A DNA stretch of 64,000 nt, taken from Algibacter lectus. GTDB taxonomy: Bacteria; Bacteroidota; Bacteroidia; Flavobacteriales; Flavobacteriaceae. Positions 51,087 through 58,531 of this stretch are shown here, in pieces; position 1 is the stretch's first letter, and every line of letters starts with the position of its first letter. The position numbers and the translations under genes are program-made. The notes under the pieces were generated by a model. It saw nothing but the letters and a program-made list of their open reading frames with translations. It did not search any database and was not told where the DNA came from. The DNA is taken from contig NZ_FOLN01000003.1 in NCBI RefSeq assembly GCF_900112395.1, forward strand, positions 434,001 to 498,000, in the 5' to 3' direction.

Positions 51087-51238
51087 TATCTTTGCAGTAT
51101 AATTATAGCATATCTGCAACGATTAGGTGGTAATACTCTTAATTCAATAATTTGACAGCATGTTATGGTTTAAAGATTAAGATAATCCCCCTCAAGATCT
51201 AAGAATTTAAAAGGAAGTTCAACCAGAAACTTAACGTT
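51087..51238 (+). promoter_or_regulatory. Promoter box and unusually long leader of the secreted protein gene
   Basis: TATCTTTG at 51087-51094 fits TAnnTTTG. The ATG comes at 51239, so the leader is about 140 bases, long compared with neighbours, some of which look leaderless. It has a run AATCCCCCTCAAGATC (51184-51199), rich in C for this genome. No known riboswitch is recognised. The rest of the 50940-51086 gap shows nothing. Confidence 0.4.
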
Positions 51239-51928
51239 ATGAACAAAATATTAATCGCTTTTGCGCTATTTACATTCGGTTTAAATGCACAAAGTAAACT
51301 GCAACCCAACATACACGCCTCTTTAAATTTAGGGCAAACTATTACAGATAATACATTAGGTTTAAGAGATTCTAAATACGTTATCAATAAGGTGCTTTTG
51401 TATAATAAAGAAACTTCAGAACAACGCGTATATCGAAACCAAGCAAAAAGTATTGCCATCGATTTAGACCAAGTTAAAACAGGTGTATATACGGCAATGG
51501 TTTATGTAAATGGCGATGTTAAAGTGTTCAATTTAGATATTGTAGGTTTAAGTTCAAGCGAAAATTACGAAACTACCGAAGCGGCAGAAGTTGCTGTGCT
51601 TCAAGAAAAAAAGCCAACGGTAGAAGAAGTTGTTGAAGTTCCTGAAGCTCCAGTAGAAGTTAAAGAGAAAAAAATTAAGTTTTATCGTGTAGAATCTACC
51701 GTAGCATTTAAGTATAGTTCTAGTAAATACAATGTGTTTACAGAAAAACGTAAAGATGCTTTAATTAGAAAAAACGAGCTAGATTTAACAACACGTATCG
51801 GAAAGAAAAACACGTTAGTTGTTTACGCCGTATACTTAGATCGTAGCGAGGAGATGATTTATGATACAGGAGCAGTAAAAGATTTTAATAAAACACTACC
51901 TGCTGGTAACGAGTTGTCTTCTTTATAG
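51239..51928 (+). CDS. Secreted protein of unknown function
   Basis: 229 residues with a signal peptide (IAFALFTFGLNAQ). The first half reads as one beta-sandwich (LGLRDSKYVINKVLLYNKETSEQRVYRNQ, LDQVKTGVYTAMVYVNGDVKVFNLDIVG), reminiscent of the T9SS C-terminal sorting fold but located at the N-terminal side. A low-complexity Glu/Val/Pro spacer (about 118-143) leads to a second domain (KFYRVESTVAFKYSSSKYNVFTEKRKDALIRKN). No family is recognised. Long leader before it and a C-rich stretch behind it are unusual. Confidence 0.75.
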   Translation: MNKILIAFALFTFGLNAQSKLQPNIHASLNLGQTITDNTLGLRDSKYVINKVLLYNKETSEQRVYRNQAKSIAIDLDQVKTGVYTAMVYVNGDVKVFNLDIVGLSSSENYETTEAAEVAVLQEKKPTVEEVVEVPEAPVEVKEKKIKFYRVESTVAFKYSSSKYNVFTEKRKDALIRKNELDLTTRIGKKNTLVVYAVYLDRSEEMIYDTGAVKDFNKTLPAGNELSSL

Positions 51929-52079
51929 ATTAAATTGATGTGTTTTAAGCAGGCCAACTTAGGCTTAAGCTATAATTCATGTCTAGAACTACAAGTTCAA
52001 CATCCACAATACAAACCAACGAATAGCACCCAACCCTTGGGGAACGCCCAAATTAATTGAGTTATCATGTTTAGGCGGC
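51929..52079 (+). other. C-rich intergenic stretch with short hairpin
   Basis: Compared with neighbours this stretch is C- and purine-biased (CTAGAACTACAAGTTCAAC, CACCCAACCCTTGGGG). TTGGG (52037-52041) pairs with CCCAA (52047-52051) around GAACG. No T run follows and no protein fits. Could be a 3' UTR element or small RNA. Confidence 0.35.
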
Positions 52080-52097
52080 TATTTTTGCTTATTTTTG
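52080..52097 (+). promoter_or_regulatory. Tandem -7 boxes before the YgiQ gene
   Basis: TATTTTTG occurs twice, at 52080-52087 and 52090-52097, 10 bases apart. TTG at 52057-52059 is 20 bases before the first, within the usual -33 spacing. The ATG is at 52105. Confidence 0.55.
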
Positions 52098-52104
52098 CAG
52101 CGTT

Positions 52105-54057
52105 ATGCAAGATTTAAAACTTTCGGATTGGTTACCTACCACAAACAAAGAGGTGAAAATACGCGGATGGGAAGCGCTAGACGTTATCTTATTTAGTGGC
52201 GATGCTTATGTAGATCATCCAACTTTTGGGCCTGCAGTTATTGGGCGTATGCTAGAGAGTTTTGGTTTGCGTGTCGCTATTGTACCGCAACCCAATGTAA
52301 ACGATAATCTTCAGGATTTTGTAAAAATGGGACAACCAAAAATGTTTTTTGGTGTTACAGGTGGTTGTATGGACCCCATGATTAGCAATTATAACGCGAA
52401 TAAAAAACGTCGTGATAAGGATGCTTATACACCAAATGGTGATATTGGGTTTCGTCCGGATTACGCAACAACCGTTTATTCTAAAATTTTAAAGGAAAAA
52501 TGGCCAGATACTCCAGTTTTAATTGGTGGTATTGAAGCATCTTTACGTCGTGTTACACATTACGATTATTGGAGCGATAAGTTATTACCTTCTATTTTAG
52601 AAACTTCAAAAGCCGATATGTTGGTTTACGGTATGGGCGAACAACCTTTGCGCGAAGTGGTGCGTTTGTTAGAAAAAGGTGTGCCTTTTAAAAGTATAAA
52701 TACGGTATTACAAACGGCTGTACTTTTAGATGAAGGTGAAAAAATACCAAAAAATAGTAATTGGGAAGATGTTGAAATAGCCTCGCACGAAGTTTGTTTA
52801 AAGGATAAGAAAAAATACGCATCTAACTTTAAAGTGATAGAGCAGGAGTCCAACAAATTGGCAGCGCGACGTATTTTTCAGAAAATTGGAGATAAAACTT
52901 TGATGATTAATCCGCCATATCCAACCATGACGGAAAGTGAGATTGATGCCTCTTTCGATTATCCATATACACGATTACCACATCCAAAATATAATAAACG
53001 TGGGCCTATTCCGGCTTTCGAAATGATAAAGTTTTCCATTAACATTCACCGTGGATGTTTTGGAGGCTGTAGTTTCTGTACCATATCGGCACACCAAGGA
53101 AAATTTATTGCATCGCGTAGTAAAGAGTCTATTTTAAAAGAAGTAGATACGGTGGCTAATATGCCAGATTTTAAAGGGTATTTGTCTGATATTGGTGGGC
53201 CAAGTGCCAACATGTATCAAATGAAGGGGAAAGTGCAATCTATTTGCGACAAGTGTGTGGCGCCTAGTTGTATTTCGCCAGTAATTTGTAGCAATTTAGA
53301 TACGTCTCACAAGCCTTTAACCGAATTGTATCAGGCTGTTGATAGTCATCCGAAAGTAAAAAAATCATTTATTGGTTCGGGAATTCGCCACGATATGTTG
53401 GTGCCAGAATTTAATAAAAATGCCGACCCGAAAGAGTTAGATGATTATACTGAAGAGGTGATGACGAAGCATGTTTCCGGACGACTTAAAGTAGCGCCAG
53501 AACATACTAGTGATCCGGTATTGAAACTAATGCGTAAACCATCGTTTTCTTATTTCCATAAGTTTAAAGAGCGTTTCGATAAAATTAATATTGCTAAAGG
53601 TTTAAAACTTCAGTTAATTCCTTATTTTATATCGAATCATCCGGCTTGTGAAGTAGAAGATATGGCTAACCTAGCTGCCGAAACTAAAGATATGGGTTTC
53701 CAGTTAGAGCAAGTACAAGGGTTTACTCCAACACCAATGACGGTGGCTACGGTAATTTATTACAGTGGTTACCATCCATACACGCTTAAAAAAGTAAATA
53801 CGCCTATTACTAGAAAAGAGAAAGACGAACAACACCGTTTTTTCTTCTGGTATAAAGATGAAAATAAAGACTGGATTAAAAAGACTTTAAACAAATTAGG
53901 GCGTCAAGATTTACTAAAAGTGTTACTACCCGAAAAAACAGAGAAGTGGCGTAAAAACACACCTACTGGAGATGCTAAACATACCTTTGATGATGCTGTG
54001 CCGTTTAATAAGCGTAAAAACAAAGCGAAGTTTAAAAGTAAGAAGAAGCGTCGTTAA
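52105..54057 (+). CDS. YgiQ family radical SAM protein
   Basis: 650 residues. The N-terminal YgiQ domain (LPTTNKEVKIRGWEALDVILFSGDAYVDHPTFGPAVIGR) precedes a radical SAM core with the cluster-binding cysteines Cys-X3-Cys-X2-Cys in GCFGGCSFCTISAHQG. An additional Cys group follows (CDKCVAPSCISPVICSN), present in this family. C-terminal basic tail (KRKNKAKFKSKKKRR). The substrate is still unknown for the family as far as I know. Single gene with tandem promoter boxes. Confidence 0.93.
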   Translation: MQDLKLSDWLPTTNKEVKIRGWEALDVILFSGDAYVDHPTFGPAVIGRMLESFGLRVAIVPQPNVNDNLQDFVKMGQPKMFFGVTGGCMDPMISNYNANKKRRDKDAYTPNGDIGFRPDYATTVYSKILKEKWPDTPVLIGGIEASLRRVTHYDYWSDKLLPSILETSKADMLVYGMGEQPLREVVRLLEKGVPFKSINTVLQTAVLLDEGEKIPKNSNWEDVEIASHEVCLKDKKKYASNFKVIEQESNKLAARRIFQKIGDKTLMINPPYPTMTESEIDASFDYPYTRLPHPKYNKRGPIPAFEMIKFSINIHRGCFGGCSFCTISAHQGKFIASRSKESILKEVDTVANMPDFKGYLSDIGGPSANMYQMKGKVQSICDKCVAPSCISPVICSNLDTSHKPLTELYQAVDSHPKVKKSFIGSGIRHDMLVPEFNKNADPKELDDYTEEVMTKHVSGRLKVAPEHTSDPVLKLMRKPSFSYFHKFKERFDKINIAKGLKLQLIPYFISNHPACEVEDMANLAAETKDMGFQLEQVQGFTPTPMTVATVIYYSGYHPYTLKKVNTPITRKEKDEQHRFFFWYKDENKDWIKKTLNKLGRQDLLKVLLPEKTEKWRKNTPTGDAKHTFDDAVPFNKRKNKAKFKSKKKRR

Positions 54058-54131
54058 TTTATACGTTTAGCAACCGTAGAATTTATGCACACAGTATTTC
54101 CTAATCGTTTTATTTTTGTTATATTATTACA

Positions 54132-54938
54132 ATGAAAAAACAATTACAAATCATTAATGGTGTCGCTTTTGTGTGTGTTATTGTAATGAACTATTTGTCT
54201 AACACAGGTTTATTAAATAACACCACCATAGGAGAAGTTTCTAAAGATTATAACACCTTATTTACTCCCGCAGGTTATGCGTTTTCCATTTGGGGAATAA
54301 TCTATTTACTCTTGTTAGGGTTTATTGTTTACCAAGGTCGCAGTCTATTTGTAAACGTTAGAAACGACGATTTTATTTTAAAAACAGGTTGGTGGTTTCT
54401 AATCTCTTGCATTGCTAATTGTGCCTGGATTGTAACCTGGATTTACGGTTACACCTTAATATCTTCCATATTTATCTTTATCATTCTATTTGCGTTATTA
54501 CAAATTGTGCTTAAAAACAGGATGGAATTGGTAGACGAACCAATTTCTGTTATTCTATTTTTATGGTGGCCCTTTGTAATTTATAGTGGCTGGATTACCG
54601 TGGCTAGTATTGCAAATGTATCGGCCGTTTTAGTAAAATACAATTGGGATGGTTTCGGTTTATCGCCAACATTTTGGACTATCGCATTAATAGGTATTGC
54701 GACCATAATAAACTTAATGGTAACCTGGAAACGAAACATGCGCGAGTTTGCACTTGTTGGTGCTTGGGCTCTAATTGCTATTTATGTAGCTAATAGCGAC
54801 GCCAATACCATTGTAGCTTATACTGCAGGAGTTGCTGCTGCAATTTTAATTATAAGCAGCTCTACGCATGCCTTTATTAACCGAGAAACAAACCCTGCGA
54901 TTAAGTGTAAGGAGTATTTAGATGCTAGGAAAAACTAA
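54132..54938 (+). CDS. TspO/MBR-related (tryptophan-rich) membrane protein
   Basis: 268 residues, about seven to eight hydrophobic helices. The conserved segment FTPAGYAFSIWGIIYLLLLGF and the tryptophan-rich helices (KTGWWFLISCIANCAWIVTWIYGY, LFLWWPFVIYSGWITVASIAN) match the TspO-like group. It is longer than true TspO (five helices, about 160 residues), so function may differ from porphyrin binding. TATTTTTG at 54111-54118 provides the promoter box. It ends 11 bases before the stop of a convergent small gene. Confidence 0.82.
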   Translation: MKKQLQIINGVAFVCVIVMNYLSNTGLLNNTTIGEVSKDYNTLFTPAGYAFSIWGIIYLLLLGFIVYQGRSLFVNVRNDDFILKTGWWFLISCIANCAWIVTWIYGYTLISSIFIFIILFALLQIVLKNRMELVDEPISVILFLWWPFVIYSGWITVASIANVSAVLVKYNWDGFGLSPTFWTIALIGIATIINLMVTWKRNMREFALVGAWALIAIYVANSDANTIVAYTAGVAAAILIISSSTHAFINRETNPAIKCKEYLDARKN

Positions 54939-54949
54939 AGCCTAACGTT

Positions 54950-55096
54950 CTACTTTTTTAATTTTTTCTGAGTTTTCCCTTTTCTTGTGGCTACAGCATG
55001 TGCTAACACAGCCACTTCTATAAGTAGAATTGCAATTTTAGCTTTTTTACTCTTTGTTAATGTACTTGTAAGTCCTAATACTTTTGTAATGATCAT
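54950..55096 (-). CDS. Small hydrophobic/basic protein, 48 residues
   Basis: ATG at 55096, TAG at 54950-54952. The product has a mid helix (KIAILLIEVAVLAHAVAT) with basic flanks (TKSKKAK before, RKGKTQKKLKK after), so it looks like a small membrane-associated protein. It is convergent with the TspO-like gene. No family is recognised; the short length leaves doubt. The 55097-55319 stretch beyond it shows nothing. Confidence 0.45.
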   Translation of the reverse strand: MIITKVLGLTSTLTKSKKAKIAILLIEVAVLAHAVATRKGKTQKKLKK

Positions 55097-55319
55097 AATT
55101 TATATCTTTTTAAGAACAAATTATGGATAAAGTTCATTGTTGAATGACTTGATAAATATTTATTTTGACTGGATTGGGAGTTTTGTTTAGTCAATAGAAC
55201 GTTTTGCGGCATCTTTCCATAGATTATTTGGTGTCGATTTTAGGTTTCTATTTTAATTGATAGTTTTTGGTTTGAAGGATAATGAGCTAAATGTTATGCT
55301 TTTTATTTATAAAAAGTCT

Positions 55320-55514
55320 TTAGTAGTAATGAATTTCATTTATTGCTATTTCTGCAGAATAGTTTTTAGTTAATTCTATTTCTTTTATTAAACTACTATA
55401 CCCCGCAGTAATCAAGTATAATTTTATAGCTTCTTTTTTAGAAACTCCTCGTTCGTTTTCCATATGTTTTTCATTCTTAAAAATAGCATAAAGGTTTTTA
55501 TTTAAATTTTTCAT
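55320..55514 (-). CDS. Small hypothetical protein, 64 residues
   Basis: The ATG at 55514 (MKNLNKNLYAIFKNEKHMENERGVSKKEAIKLYLI) starts a plausible cytoplasmic protein; the frame stays open upstream to 55691 but that part would overlap the XRE gene in reverse and the inverted repeat, so it is rejected. Helical, charged, no known family. Divergent from the XRE gene, with the 38-base inverted repeat between the two starts, so the XRE regulator may control it. Confidence 0.5.
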   Translation of the reverse strand: MKNLNKNLYAIFKNEKHMENERGVSKKEAIKLYLITAGYSSLIKEIELTKNYSAEIAINEIHYY

Positions 55515-55550
55515 TCGATTATTTTTAGTAATACCAAAGATAATTAAATG

Positions 55551-55588
55551 ATACTTATTGTATGTTGATTTTAACATACAATAAGTAT
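55551..55588. promoter_or_regulatory. 16-bp perfect inverted repeat, probable XRE operator
   Basis: ATACTTATTGTATGTT (55551-55566) and AACATACAATAAGTAT (55573-55588) are exact reverse complements around a 6-base spacer. It lies 11 bases before the XRE ATG and between two divergent genes. A control site for the XRE protein is the simplest reading. Confidence 0.75.
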
Positions 55589-55599
55589 AGTTTCGATTA

Positions 55600-55869
55600 A
55601 TGGTAAATAAATTTATTCTGAAAGAATTTGGGCAAAGAATTCGAGATTTAAGACTTAAAAATAAACTAAGCCAAGAAAAGCTTTCTTTCAAAACAGGATT
55701 TCATAGAACTTATATTGGCATGATTGAAAGGGGCGAGAGAAATATATCGCTTACTAATATCGCTGTCTTTTCGAAAGCTTTTGAAATGGATATTTCTGAA
55801 TTGATGAATTTTGAAAATCAGAGTCCAAAACTAAGCTTTAATGATTATCAATTTAAAATTGATAATTAA
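55600..55869 (+). CDS. XRE family HTH transcriptional regulator
   Basis: 89 residues, essentially one HTH domain (FGQRIRDLRLKNKLSQEKLSFKTGFHRTYIGMIERGERNISLTNIAVFSKAFEMDISELM, residues 8-67), of the kind used as controller proteins of restriction-modification and other defence loci. The next gene starts immediately after the stop, with no spacer, so both are one operon. The 16-bp inverted repeat just upstream is a likely autoregulatory operator. Confidence 0.88.
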   Translation: MVNKFILKEFGQRIRDLRLKNKLSQEKLSFKTGFHRTYIGMIERGERNISLTNIAVFSKAFEMDISELMNFENQSPKLSFNDYQFKIDN

Positions 55870-57834
55870 ATGAAAAGAGCATACTATAGTAATACAATTC
55901 AAGGTTTTTTAACTGAGAATTCAAACGCGATTTTAGGACAGCTAAGCTTAAACCATACAAATCGTTCTCTTGAGGATTTGCAAAAAAATGCTTGGGTTAG
56001 TCAGATTGAAATTCTTAAAGAGGAATTAAAAGGAATTAATGGTTCAATTTATTTTGAATTCGCAATTCCGAGAATGGGAAAGAGAGTAGATAATATAATT
56101 ATAGTTGATGATTGTATTTTTGTTGTCGAGTTTAAAGTTGGTGATGAATCTTACGGTAAACATGCTGAAACACAAGTAATAGATTATACACTAGATTTAA
56201 GAAATTTTCATGAAGGGAGTCATTACGCTAAATTAATACCAGTTTTAATTTCAACAAAAGCTAAAACTAATTATGTTAATTTAGAGGAGGTAGTAAGTTT
56301 GAATCAAGTTGCTAAATGTAATAAGTTTGGTTTATCAGAAACTATTAAAAAATTCATCAAAGATTCAAACCCGAAAATTGAAGTTGATACATGGGAAAGC
56401 TCAATTTATAAACCAACTCCAACAATAGTTGAAGCAGCTCAAGCTTTATACAAAGGACATAAAGTAGAAGAAATATCTCGTTCAGATTCAGGAGCAATAA
56501 ATTTAACAAAAACTACAGATTGTTTAAATAAAGTTATTGATAACTCTAAAGAAAACAGAAGAAAATCAATATGTTTTGTAACAGGAGTTCCAGGAGCTGG
56601 AAAGACTTTAGCAGGCTTAAATATTTCAAATCAAAGAACTAGTGTAGATAAAGATGAACATGCTGTTTTTCTTTCTGGAAATGGTCCTTTAGTAGAAGTT
56701 TTACGTGAAGCATTAGCTATTGATAAGTTTATGTCTTCTAAGGATATTAATAAGCCTATAACAAAAGAAAACGCTAGACGAGAAACAAAAAAGTTAATAC
56801 AGAATATTCATCAATTTCGTGATGAGTATTTGAAAGATGATGGAGAACCAATTGAGAAAGTCGTTGTTTTTGATGAAGCTCAAAGAGCTTGGAATAAAGT
56901 GCAAACGTCTTCATTCATGAAAAGAAAAAAAGGCAAAGAGGATTTTTCTATGTCTGAACCAGAATTCCTTATTGATGTTATGAATCGCCATACTGATTGG
57001 TGTTCTATCGTCTGTTTAATTGGTGGTGGACAAGAAATAAATACAGGCGAAGCTGGTTTAGAAGAATGGATAAATGCTTTTATGAATAATTACAGTAATT
57101 GGGATATACATTACTCTAATTTAATAACAGATAGTTCAAATTATATTAAAACTGATACTCAAAAAAAATGGCTACAGGAAAATGCTAATAGTCAGTCAGA
57201 ATTGCATTTATCAGTTTCAGTTCGTTCATTTAGATCAGAAAAATTATCCTCTTTCGTTTATGAGCTTTTAGAACTTAATTCAGAAAATGCTCAAAAATTA
57301 TATTTAGAAACTCAAAAGGATTTTCCTATATATGTTACTAGAGATTTTCTTAAAGCTAAAAACTGGTTAAGAAATAAAGCTAAAGGTTCAGAAAGAACAG
57401 GTTTGATAGCATCGTCAGGTGCGAGAAGGTTAAGGTTTCTTGGTGTTGATGTGAAAAATGAAATTTCTGCTACAAATTGGTTCCTAAATGAGAATACAGA
57501 TGTTAGGTCTTCTAATTTTTTAGAAGATGTAGCAACAGAATTTGATATTCAAGGTTTAGAAATAGATTGGTCTTGTTTAATTTGGGGAGCAAATTTTCAC
57601 CTTAATAAAGGTAAATGGAAACATCAAAACTTTAGAGGAAGCAAATGGATGAATATTAATCAAGAGATTAATAGAGATTATCTTAAAAACACTTATCGTG
57701 TTTTGTTAACTAGAGCTAGACAAGGAATGGTTATTTTTATACCTGAAGGTTCAGAGATAGACCATACGAGACCAAGTAGTTTTTATGATGAAACTTATAG
57801 TTATTTTAAAGAAATTGGAATTGAAGAGTTATAA
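55870..57834 (+). CDS. Nuclease-DUF2075 helicase protein, Nhi-like candidate defence effector
   Basis: 654 residues. The N-terminal part carries a PD-(D/E)XK-like pattern: KRVDNIII (Asp74), then Glu87-X-Lys89 in VVEFKVG. The rest is a DUF2075-type superfamily 1 helicase: Walker A GVPGAGKT (239-246), Walker B VVVFDEAQRAW (Asp335, Glu336), a glutamine motif region GGGQEINTGEAG, an arginine region (SVRSFRSEKL) and the C-terminal DIQGLEIDWSCLIWG and YRVLLTRARQGMVIFIPEG typical of UvrD-type helicase motifs V-VI. Nuclease plus helicase in one protein resembles the phage-defence protein Nhi, from memory. Overlaps the convergent Nudix gene by 6 bases. Confidence 0.8.
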   Translation: MKRAYYSNTIQGFLTENSNAILGQLSLNHTNRSLEDLQKNAWVSQIEILKEELKGINGSIYFEFAIPRMGKRVDNIIIVDDCIFVVEFKVGDESYGKHAETQVIDYTLDLRNFHEGSHYAKLIPVLISTKAKTNYVNLEEVVSLNQVAKCNKFGLSETIKKFIKDSNPKIEVDTWESSIYKPTPTIVEAAQALYKGHKVEEISRSDSGAINLTKTTDCLNKVIDNSKENRRKSICFVTGVPGAGKTLAGLNISNQRTSVDKDEHAVFLSGNGPLVEVLREALAIDKFMSSKDINKPITKENARRETKKLIQNIHQFRDEYLKDDGEPIEKVVVFDEAQRAWNKVQTSSFMKRKKGKEDFSMSEPEFLIDVMNRHTDWCSIVCLIGGGQEINTGEAGLEEWINAFMNNYSNWDIHYSNLITDSSNYIKTDTQKKWLQENANSQSELHLSVSVRSFRSEKLSSFVYELLELNSENAQKLYLETQKDFPIYVTRDFLKAKNWLRNKAKGSERTGLIASSGARRLRFLGVDVKNEISATNWFLNENTDVRSSNFLEDVATEFDIQGLEIDWSCLIWGANFHLNKGKWKHQNFRGSKWMNINQEINRDYLKNTYRVLLTRARQGMVIFIPEGSEIDHTRPSSFYDETYSYFKEIGIEEL

Positions 57835-58224
57835 GGATTTCTTTAGTAGGTATTCCTTTAAAACAGGCAAATCAGCCTCTGCCCAATCTAAATTAATCAA
57901 TTCATTTTTATTAGCAAGTAAAAAGCTACAATGTTCTTTTAATTTCAATTCACATGAAAGATATTCAGCAACAAAAGGAATCAGCTTTATTTTAAAATCC
58001 GAATATTGATGAATTACAGGAGTTAACCTTTCTTTGACTTCAATTTGAATATTTAATTCTTCAAATATTTCTCTTTTAACACAATCAATTTCAGATTCTC
58101 CTGCTTCAATTTTACCTCCTGCGAATTCCCATTTTAAAGGAAGTTTCATTGTTTTACTTCTTTGAACTGCTAAAATTTTATCATTGAATTTAATGATAGC
58201 ACAAGTTACAAGGATGGTTTTCAT
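57829..58224 (-). CDS. Nudix hydrolase (MutT-like)
   Basis: 131 residues with the complete Nudix box GX5EX7REUXEEXGU: GKIEAGESEIDCVKREIFEELNI. The start (MKTILVTCAIIKFNDKILAVQRS) and RSKTMKLPLKWEFAGGKI match MutT/CTP-pyrophosphohydrolase-type enzymes that clean oxidised or unusual nucleotides. Its 3' end overlaps that of the DUF2075 gene by 6 bases, so this tail-to-tail pair shares one transcription end. It may belong to the same accessory patch. Confidence 0.88.
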   Translation of the reverse strand: MKTILVTCAIIKFNDKILAVQRSKTMKLPLKWEFAGGKIEAGESEIDCVKREIFEELNIQIEVKERLTPVIHQYSDFKIKLIPFVAEYLSCELKLKEHCSFLLANKNELINLDWAEADLPVLKEYLLKKSL

Positions 58225-58236
58225 TAAATAACTATT

Positions 58237-58485
58237 TTATGCTACTAATTTTTCTTCGGATAAAAAGATATCAAGTTCATCTTCAGTATTAAAATGAAAA
58301 CTACTTTCCGATTTATTTAGAAAAAAGTTTATTAAATCTAAATGAGATTTGAATACTCTAAAAGAAATACCTTCATAATTATAAATAAAGAAAATTTCAC
58401 TTAGGCATTCATTTGTAACAAGTACTGTTTCAATGGTTCTTGATGGTCTTAAGTATTCAGTATGTAATGCTTCGAATTTATTCAT
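58237..58485 (-). CDS. Small hypothetical protein, 82 residues
   Basis: 82 residues, acidic, with no signal, membrane helix or known motif (KFEALHTEYLRPSRTIETVLVTNE at the start). It lies 12 bases upstream of the Nudix gene on the same strand, so the two are probably co-transcribed. The short segment ISFRVFKSHLDLINFFLN suggests a compact alpha/beta fold. Low-GC and without known relatives to me, it fits the accessory character of the area. Confidence 0.65.
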   Translation of the reverse strand: MNKFEALHTEYLRPSRTIETVLVTNECLSEIFFIYNYEGISFRVFKSHLDLINFFLNKSESSFHFNTEDELDIFLSEEKLVA

Positions 58486-58531
58486 TTTTAACTAGTTTCT
58501 TAAAATATTAAAAAGCACTAACAGTATATCA

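Noticed and set aside
51979-52026. 15-codon frame (MSRTTSSTSTIQTNE)
   Set aside because: Too short and without promoter or conservation evidence; the stretch is listed as non-coding.
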